Of a DNA stretch of 64,000 bases, positions 58,806 to 64,000 are shown piece after piece. The notes under the pieces are model-generated. The model searched no databases, was not told the origin of the DNA, and was given only the letters and a program-made list of their open reading frames with translations. The stretch covers positions 3,472,001-3,536,000 of the forward strand of contig NZ_CP108086.1 in assembly GCF_036186745.1 (NCBI RefSeq), read 5' to 3'. Every line of letters begins with the position of its first letter. Positions within the stretch are counted from its first letter, which is position 1. The stretch comes from Microbispora hainanensis (GTDB lineage: Bacteria > Actinomycetota > Actinomycetes > Streptosporangiales > Streptosporangiaceae). A program made the position numbers and the translations under genes.

Positions 58806-59783
58806 CATCGAACGACCATCCGTGTCACCCGCCACGAGGGCGTCGCCGAGGGGCGTGCGGTAGTAGAGCACCGACCGCCCGGCCCGGCGCCGCCGTACGA
58901 GACCGGAGTCGAGGAGCACCTTGAGGTGGCGGCCCACCGAGCCCAGGCCCTGGCCGCTCAGCGCCACGAGGTGCGTCGTGCTCTTCGGTGCGGCGAGCAG
59001 CACGAGCACCCGCGCCCGTGCCGGGCCGAGGAGCCTGCCGAGCGCCTCTGGCACCGGCGCCCGGCCGGGCTCGGCCAGCGTCCCCGAGCAGGGGTAGACC
59101 AGGGCGTAGTGGCGGCCCACGGTCCAGGCGGCCCATGCCTGGCGGGGAGTGACCGGGACGAACATCAGCCGCGCCCCGCCGATCCGCCTCGGCGGATAGT
59201 CGTAGGTGTTGATCTGCAGCCGGTCGCCGCCGAGCCAGCGCATCCCCTTGCGCATGTCGTTCAGCGTGGCGGCCCAGCCGCCCTGGCTGATGAGGCCCAC
59301 GCGGGCGACGACGTCGGCCTCCATGATCCGCCGGCGGCGCGGCCAGTCGGGCAGCACGGTGTGCGTCCACACCCAATCCAGCAGATCCGCCGCGCGGTCG
59401 GCCAGGTCGGTGCGGCGCAGCGGCCCCGGCAACGGACCGCGCAGCGCCACCTCGATGTCGGCGTACGCGGTCTCGGGCGGGGTCGCGCGGACCCGGGCCA
59501 GTTCCTCCTCGAAGGCGGGCTCGCCCTCGCCGGTCGGAGCGGGAGTGAGGAAGTCGGCGGTCCAGTTGCGGCCCCGCGCGGCCCTCAGCAGCAGCGCCGT
59601 GATCGGGTCGCCGGCCAGGCGGGAGCGGAAGGCGGGCAGATGGGTGTCGAGCCACTCCCGCTCGCCGGGATGCGCCGCCGACGCCCTCTCCAGGGTGAAC
59701 AGGCAGGCGGTGGCCTCGGCCAGGGGAGAGATCACGAACCGGCTCTCCGCGAGGGTGTCGGAGTCGGCCAGCCACCAGCCCAT
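58800..59783 (-). CDS. ArsR-type regulator with DUF5937-like N-terminal domain
   Basis: 327-aa protein. Residues 1-230 are an alpha-helical DUF5937-like domain (FVISPLAEATACLF start) and residues 240-315 an ArsR winged helix (ARARVLVLLAAPKSTTHLVA, LSGQGLGSVGRHLKVLLDSGLVRRRRAGRSVLYY by its core LGSVGRHLKVLLDSGLV). ATG at 59783 with GGGGAGG 6 bases upstream. Divergent from the MFS exporter with a palindrome over its start, so it probably represses both. Effector unknown. Confidence 0.85.
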   Translation of the reverse strand: MGWWLADSDTLAESRFVISPLAEATACLFTLERASAAHPGEREWLDTHLPAFRSRLAGDPITALLLRAARGRNWTADFLTPAPTGEGEPAFEEELARVRATPPETAYADIEVALRGPLPGPLRRTDLADRAADLLDWVWTHTVLPDWPRRRRIMEADVVARVGLISQGGWAATLNDMRKGMRWLGGDRLQINTYDYPPRRIGGARLMFVPVTPRQAWAAWTVGRHYALVYPCSGTLAEPGRAPVPEALGRLLGPARARVLVLLAAPKSTTHLVALSGQGLGSVGRHLKVLLDSGLVRRRRAGRSVLYYRTPLGDALVAGDTDGRSME

Positions 59784-59804
59784 GTTTCGCCTCCCCGCGA
59801 AACA
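59783..59804. promoter_or_regulatory. Palindrome over the ArsR start (operator)
   Basis: Perfect 8-base arms TGTTTCGC and GCGAAACA around CTCCCC. On the minus strand it spans the ribosome binding site and the first base of the ArsR gene, and it is 38 bases before the MFS start. As RNA the arms would hide GGGGAGG in a loop, so both DNA and RNA roles are possible. Confidence 0.7.
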
Positions 59805-59841
59805 ATAACGGCGGTGCGCGGCGGTGATCGAGGCTCCCGTC

Positions 59842-61086
59842 ATGCGTACCTATCGGGAACTGTTCCGCACGCCTGAATACACACCCCTGTTCACCGCCGC
59901 GTCCGCGCAGGTGGCGGCCTCAACCGTGAGCGGCCTGGCCCTCGGCACGCTCGTCTACGGGGCGACGGGGTCGCCGCTGCTGTCGGCCCTGAGCATGTTC
60001 GGCTCGTCCTTCGCACAGGTGCTCGGGGCGACGGTGCTGCTGTCGGCCGCCGACCGGCTGCCCCCGCGTGCCGCGATGACGGCGCTGGCGCTCGTCCACT
60101 GCGCCGGCACGGCCGCGCTCGCCGTTCCCGGTCTGCCGCTGTGGGCGGTGTTCGCCGTCGTCCTGGGCATGGGGCTCGCCGCCTCCCTCGGCGGCGGGGT
60201 CCGGTTCGGGCTGCTCAACGAGATCCTGCCCAGGGACGGCTACCTGCTCGGCCGTTCGGTGCTCAGCATGTCGGTCGGCGTGCAGCAGATCGTCGGCTTC
60301 GTCGCCGGAGGCGTGCTCGTGACCGCGCTGTCCCCGCGCGGCACGCTGCTCGCCGGGGCGGGGCTGTACCTCGTCGCGGCGGCCGTCGCCCGGTGGGGGC
60401 TCACCGGCCGCCCGCCCCGCGCGCAGGGACGGCCCTCTCCGGCGGAGACGTGGCGGGTCAACCGCGTGCTCTGGTCGTCGGGGCTGCGCCGCCGGCTCTA
60501 TCTGGCCCTGTGGGTGCCGAACGGCCTGATCGTGGGCTGCGAGTCGCTGTACGTCGCCTACGATCCCCCGCACGCCGGGCTGCTGTTCGCCTGCGCCGCC
60601 GCCGGGATGCTCGCCGGTGACACGCTGCTGGGGCGGTTCGTCCCCTCGTGGTGGCGCGAGCGGCTGAGCGCTCCGCTGCGGCTGCTGCTCGCCGCGCCCT
60701 ACCTGGTCTTCCTGCTCCGCCCGTCCCTGCCGGTCGCGCTGGCCGCCGTCATGCTCGCCTCGGCCGGATATTCGGCGAGCCTGCTGCTCCAGGAACGCCT
60801 CATGTCCGTCACCCCGGAGGAGATGAGCGGGCAGGCGCTCGGGCTGCAGTCGTCGGGCGTGCTGACCATGCAGGGGGTCGGCGCGGCGATCGCGGGGGCG
60901 GTGGCTCAGACCACCTCGGCCCCGGCCGCGATGGGCGCGATGGCGGTGGCCTCCGTCGTGGTCACCCTCGCACTGGCTCCCGGCCTGCGGCCCGGCCCGG
61001 CCGCCGAGGTCCGCCCCGGCACGGTCACCGGCGTCGGCGGGCTTCGCCGTACGGGACCGCTCGGGACGCGGAGGGGCCGGGGGTAG
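59842..61086 (+). CDS. MFS transporter
   Basis: 414-aa transporter with about 12 hydrophobic segments. It begins MRTYRELFRTPEYTPLF, a common actinobacterial MFS start, and has the motif A-like AADRLPPRAAMT between helices 2 and 3. ATG at 59842 with GAGG 8 bases upstream is preferred over GTG 59824. Paired with the ArsR regulator; presumably an exporter, substrate unknown. Confidence 0.88.
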   Translation: MRTYRELFRTPEYTPLFTAASAQVAASTVSGLALGTLVYGATGSPLLSALSMFGSSFAQVLGATVLLSAADRLPPRAAMTALALVHCAGTAALAVPGLPLWAVFAVVLGMGLAASLGGGVRFGLLNEILPRDGYLLGRSVLSMSVGVQQIVGFVAGGVLVTALSPRGTLLAGAGLYLVAAAVARWGLTGRPPRAQGRPSPAETWRVNRVLWSSGLRRRLYLALWVPNGLIVGCESLYVAYDPPHAGLLFACAAAGMLAGDTLLGRFVPSWWRERLSAPLRLLLAAPYLVFLLRPSLPVALAAVMLASAGYSASLLLQERLMSVTPEEMSGQALGLQSSGVLTMQGVGAAIAGAVAQTTSAPAAMGAMAVASVVVTLALAPGLRPGPAAEVRPGTVTGVGGLRRTGPLGTRRGRG

Positions 61087-61097
61087 GTTGGGGAGCC

Positions 61098-61937
61098 GTG
61101 TCAGATCACGAAGGCATCCGTCATGTCGAGATCGGCGTCGCCGATCTGGTCCGCTCGCTCGACTTCTACCGCGACCTGCTGGATCTCGCTCCAGCGGAGG
61201 GCCCGGCCGCGGCGCCCGGCGTCGCATGGCTCTCGGCCGGGCCCGCACTGCTGAAACTGGTCGAGACGACGGAAGGCGATCTCGGCGGCTGGGTGAACGA
61301 CGACCTCCAGCGCGGCATCCGGCACATCGGCTTCAAGGTCGGCGACGTCGATCTGCGGGCCGAGCGCGTCCGCGACGCCGGGGTGCCCTTCACGCTGCCA
61401 CCTCTCGACGCGGTCGGCGGCGTGCGGATCGCGTTCTTCCAGGACCCGGACGGCACCCATCTGGAGATCACGTCCGGCTACCTCCGGTATCACCGGGTCG
61501 CCTCGCCGGACCTGGCCGAGCGGGAACGGCTGGCCGCCCTGAGCAGGCCGCGTACGGCGCCGCCGGTCTTCGACCACGTGGCGGTCACGTCCGCCGACCT
61601 CGACGCCGCGCTCGCCGTCTATCGGGACAGGCTCGGTTATGAGGTCATCGGCCAGATATCGCAGGACCAGGACCCGCGCGGCTTCCTGATCACATATCTG
61701 CTGGCCGGGGAGGCGGTCCTGGAGGTCTTCACGTTCACCGCTCCCACGACCGCGAGCCCGTGGACTCCCGACCCGTGTCGGCGGGGTTTCCGGCACGTCG
61801 CCATCGCCGCCGACGACCCGGAGGAGGCGGCTTTCCGGCTCATCGAGGCGGGCGCGCAGGTGACAGGAGACGGCGCGCTGGTGGACGCGAACGGCGCGCT
61901 CGTCGACGTGGACGGCGTGCCGCTCCTGATCGCCTGA
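61098..61937 (+). CDS. Two-domain VOC (glyoxalase-fold) protein
   Basis: 279-aa protein with two vicinal-oxygen-chelate domains: residues 5-130 (HVEIGVADLVRSLDFYRDLL, FFQDPDGTHLEI) and 155-278 (FDHVAVTSADLDAALAVYRD, FRHVAIAADDPEEAAFRL). Possible metal ligands are the first His of each domain and Glu at the ends. Extradiol dioxygenase or lyase relatives are possible; substrate unknown. GTG at 61098 has TAGGTT (61084-61089) ending 8 bases upstream, a leaderless-type start, with GGGGAG too close to serve as ribosome binding site. Confidence 0.88.
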   Translation: MSDHEGIRHVEIGVADLVRSLDFYRDLLDLAPAEGPAAAPGVAWLSAGPALLKLVETTEGDLGGWVNDDLQRGIRHIGFKVGDVDLRAERVRDAGVPFTLPPLDAVGGVRIAFFQDPDGTHLEITSGYLRYHRVASPDLAERERLAALSRPRTAPPVFDHVAVTSADLDAALAVYRDRLGYEVIGQISQDQDPRGFLITYLLAGEAVLEVFTFTAPTTASPWTPDPCRRGFRHVAIAADDPEEAAFRLIEAGAQVTGDGALVDANGALVDVDGVPLLIA

Positions 61938-61999
61938 GCCCGCCGGTTCCGCGCCTGCCCGCGTGCTCAGCGGGCCGGCTCTCTTCGTCACATGAGGGC

Positions 62000-62464
62000 T
62001 CAGACGGGGCGGGGGGCCTCGTCCGGGACGGATGGCGCGTAGCCGGCGTTCACGAGGTGGGGGAACAGGTGCTCGGCCAGGACGGCCCGATGCGTGGGGG
62101 TCGCCTCCGCGTGCCGTCGCCGTCCCTCCTCGGTGAGCTGCACGAAGACCCCGCGCCGGTCCGCCTCGCACAGCGCGCGGCCGACCAGGCCCTCGCGTTC
62201 CAGCCGGGCGATGAGGCGTGACAGCGCGCTCTGGCTCAGGTGAACCTGGCCGGCGAGCTCCTGCACGCGGAACTTGGCCCCGTCCGGCCCGTCGCAGAGA
62301 GAGGACCGGTCTGCCTCCACGAGGCGCTCAAGCACCTCGAACTCGCTCACGCCGAGCCCGTGCTTGTCGCTCAGCTCACGCTCCAGCGCGCACGACACCT
62401 CCGCGTGCCGGGCGAGCAGCTCGCGCCAGGCCATCACCACAAAGCCGGTGTCGATGTCGTTCAT
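62000..62464 (-). CDS. MarR family transcriptional regulator
   Basis: 154-aa winged-helix repressor. Marks: LGVSEFEVLERLVEAD, QELAGQVHLSQSALSRLIARLEREGLV (recognition helix; core LSQSALSRLIARLE) and the wing DRRGVFVQLTEEGRR. ATG at 62464 with AAAGGCGG 6 bases upstream. Divergent from the MFS exporter; the AT-rich gap of about 100 bases carries inverted repeats that fit its operator. Confidence 0.93.
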   Translation of the reverse strand: MNDIDTGFVVMAWRELLARHAEVSCALERELSDKHGLGVSEFEVLERLVEADRSSLCDGPDGAKFRVQELAGQVHLSQSALSRLIARLEREGLVGRALCEADRRGVFVQLTEEGRRRHAEATPTHRAVLAEHLFPHLVNAGYAPSVPDEAPRPV

Positions 62465-62495
62465 GCGAGACCGCCTTTCTCGGCGCGACCATACC

Positions 62496-62552
62496 ATGCA
62501 CACACATTAGATGCAAACGCATTATTTGCTTGTGCATTGAATGCGTGTGCAT
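62496..62552. promoter_or_regulatory. MarR operator region with inverted repeats
   Basis: Outer arms ATGCACACACATT (62496-62508) and AATGCGTGTGCAT (62540-62552) are inverted with one mismatch; the interior holds further TGCAAACGCATT and TGTGCATT elements. The TGCAnnn(C/G)CATT unit recurs at least four times in both directions, suggesting two or more MarR dimers bind over the divergent promoters. Confidence 0.75.
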
Positions 62553-62567
62553 GTAAGTTCCCCTGTC

Positions 62568-63986
62568 ATGACTTCCTCCACTAGGGACGAGCGCTGGGGG
62601 GCCCGCCTGTGGGGTGCCCTCACCGTTCTCTGCGCCGTCGTGTTCCTCGATGCTCTTGACGTGTCGATGGTCGGGGTGGCGCTCCCGTCCATCCAGGCCG
62701 ATCTCGGGATGTCCACCTCGTCACTGCAGTGGGTGGTGAGCGGTTACGTGCTGGGATACGGCGGTCTGCTGCTGCTCGGGGGCCGGACCGCCGACCTGCT
62801 CGGCCGCCGCAGGGTGTTCCTGACCGCCCTCGTCGTCTTCGCCGCCGCCTCGCTGCTCGGCGGGCTGATGACCGACGGAACCCTGCTGATCGCGGCCCGC
62901 TTCGTGAAGGGCGTCAGCGCCGCGTTCACCGCGCCCGCCGCGTTGTCCATCATCACCACGACATTCGCCGAAGGGCCCGCACGCAACCGGGCCCTGAGCA
63001 TCTTCACCGCCTGCGGCGCCTGCGGCTTCTCGCTCGGGCTGGTCCTGTCCGGCCTGCTCACCGAGATCGGATGGCGCTGGACGTTCTTCATGCCGGTGCC
63101 CGTCGCGATCATCGCCCTCATCGCCGGAACGCGGCTGCTCCAGCGGGGCGAGGAACGCGGTGAAGGCGGCCACGACCTCCTCGGGGCCGCGACCATCACG
63201 GCGGCCATGCTGCTCCTGGTCTTCGCCGTCGTGGAGGCGCCCAAGGTGAGCGCGGTGCGCACCGTGCTGTCCCTCGCCGGGGCCGCCGCCCTGATCGGGC
63301 TGTTCGTCTGGCTGGAGCGCCGGGTGCGGCACCCGCTGGTCCGGCTCGGCATCCTGCGCTCCGCGCCACTCGTCCGGGCCAACATCGGCCTGGTCATCCT
63401 GTTCGGGTCGTACGTCGGCTTCCAGTTCGTGGCGATGCAGTACTTCCAGAACCTGCTGGGCTGGAGCGCGTTGCAGACCGCCCTCGCGTTCCTGCCTGCG
63501 GGACTGCTGGTCGCGCTCACCTCCACCACGATGGGCGGGTTCGCCGACCGCTTCGGCACCGCGCGGCTGATCGTGGTGGGCTCGGTGGCGCTGCTCGCGG
63601 GGTACGCGGTGTTCCTGCGGGTGGATCTTCACCCCAGCCTGCTCGCGATGGTGCTGCCGGGCATGGTCCTGCTGGGCATCGCCTTCGCGCTGTCGTTCCC
63701 GTCGCTCAACATCCAGGCGACCGCCGGGGTCGACGACGAGGAGCAGGGACTCGCCTCGGGCCTGCTGAACACCTCAGGCCAGGTCGGCGGAGCCGTGGTG
63801 CTGGCGATCGTCACCGCCGTCCTGACCTCGGGGGCGGACGGCGGCGACCCGATCGGCCACTTCCGCGCAGCGATCCTGGTCTCGGCCGGGTTCGCCCTTG
63901 TCGGCCTGGCCATCGCCCTCACCGGGCTCCGGTCCCGGCGGCGGCCGGCCGAGGCGCGGGAGGAGGCGGTGCTGGAGACGGTCTGA
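62568..63986 (+). CDS. MFS multidrug exporter (DHA2-like, 14 TM)
   Basis: 472-aa exporter. Motifs: FLDALDVSMVGVALPSI in helix 1 (DHA2 type), GGRTADLLGRRRVFLT motif A, and CGFSLGLVLSGLLTE motif C region. About 14 helices. ATG at 62568 directly downstream of the MarR operator, so induced when MarR is released. Ends 14 bases before the window end; complete. Confidence 0.93.
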   Translation: MTSSTRDERWGARLWGALTVLCAVVFLDALDVSMVGVALPSIQADLGMSTSSLQWVVSGYVLGYGGLLLLGGRTADLLGRRRVFLTALVVFAAASLLGGLMTDGTLLIAARFVKGVSAAFTAPAALSIITTTFAEGPARNRALSIFTACGACGFSLGLVLSGLLTEIGWRWTFFMPVPVAIIALIAGTRLLQRGEERGEGGHDLLGAATITAAMLLLVFAVVEAPKVSAVRTVLSLAGAAALIGLFVWLERRVRHPLVRLGILRSAPLVRANIGLVILFGSYVGFQFVAMQYFQNLLGWSALQTALAFLPAGLLVALTSTTMGGFADRFGTARLIVVGSVALLAGYAVFLRVDLHPSLLAMVLPGMVLLGIAFALSFPSLNIQATAGVDDEEQGLASGLLNTSGQVGGAVVLAIVTAVLTSGADGGDPIGHFRAAILVSAGFALVGLAIALTGLRSRRRPAEAREEAVLETV

Positions 63987-64000
63987 CCCGCCCTACGTTT

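Noticed and set aside
1-64000. tRNA or rRNA genes
   Set aside because: No cloverleaf with a T-loop GTTCRANNC and CCA-type acceptor end, nor any conserved rRNA stretch, was seen in the intergenic regions.

Overview
The window is high-GC DNA (mostly 70% or more by eye) with strong G/C third positions, many GTG and TTG starts and densely packed genes that often overlap by 4 bases. Gene content and order point to an actinomycete: sucC-sucD-DUF6350-purN-purH-folD, citrate synthase-DUF3017-icd, SCO4848-like protein next to a D-Ala-D-Ala carboxypeptidase, PknB-type kinases and a WXG100 protein. A member of the Streptosporangiales is my best guess; this is inference from gene order and style, not from a marker gene. 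It looks chromosomal. I see no rRNA, tRNA, CRISPR array, phage or plasmid functions.

Layout. 1-6.6 kb: a partial aldo/keto reductase and an epimerase divergent from a LysR regulator, a CPBP protease, a DUF1453-histidine kinase-response regulator operon with a half-site array upstream, and a PIG-L deacetylase. 6.7-13.2 kb: UvrD/PcrA helicase, a secreted LppX-like protein, a B12-binding protein and sucCD. 13.3-22.8 kb: DUF6350 protein, MerR regulator, MDR reductase, purN-purH, a 55-aa membrane protein, folD, and an MprF-like lysyltransferase. 22.8-28.9 kb is an accessory island with visibly less biased base composition: secreted sensor-domain protein, WXG100 protein, a 456-aa probable type VII secretion substrate, an IS5-type insertion, an EspG-like protein, a tandemly duplicated unknown gene (period 716 bp) and a membrane protein. 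29-32.6 kb: FHA-HTH regulator, citrate synthase, DUF3017, isocitrate dehydrogenase. 32.9-45.6 kb: a receptor kinase fused to an amino-acid-binding-protein domain, PadR/MFS pair, DUF11-like secreted protein, galE, a CorC-like transporter, trpS, YihY, an SDR remnant, D-Ala-D-Ala carboxypeptidase. 45.6-58.5 kb: YbdK-type ligase, M20 amidohydrolase, second receptor kinase, then a nucleoside-scavenging block (two BMP lipoproteins, ABC ATPase, two permeases, cytidine deaminase, thymidine phosphorylase). 58.5-64 kb: a decayed LysE exporter, ArsR/MFS pair, VOC protein, MarR/MFS pair.

How genes work together. Citrate synthase, isocitrate dehydrogenase and succinyl-CoA ligase supply three TCA steps; purN, purH and folD link formyl-THF supply to purine synthesis; the BMP-ABC-cdd-deoA genes form a nucleoside uptake and breakdown route. 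Three regulator/transporter pairs (PadR, ArsR, MarR with MFS exporters) are divergent, and each shares an intergenic region holding a clear palindrome.

Notable oddities: two genes have no ATG/GTG/TTG start at the expected place but a good ribosome binding site before CTG (purN) or ATT (ABC ATPase); many genes have a -10-like hexamer 6-8 bases before the start codon with no Shine-Dalgarno sequence at normal spacing, as expected for leaderless mRNAs; intergenic tandem duplications recur throughout the window; two intergenic gene remnants (LysE, SDR) and one duplicated gene tail are present.
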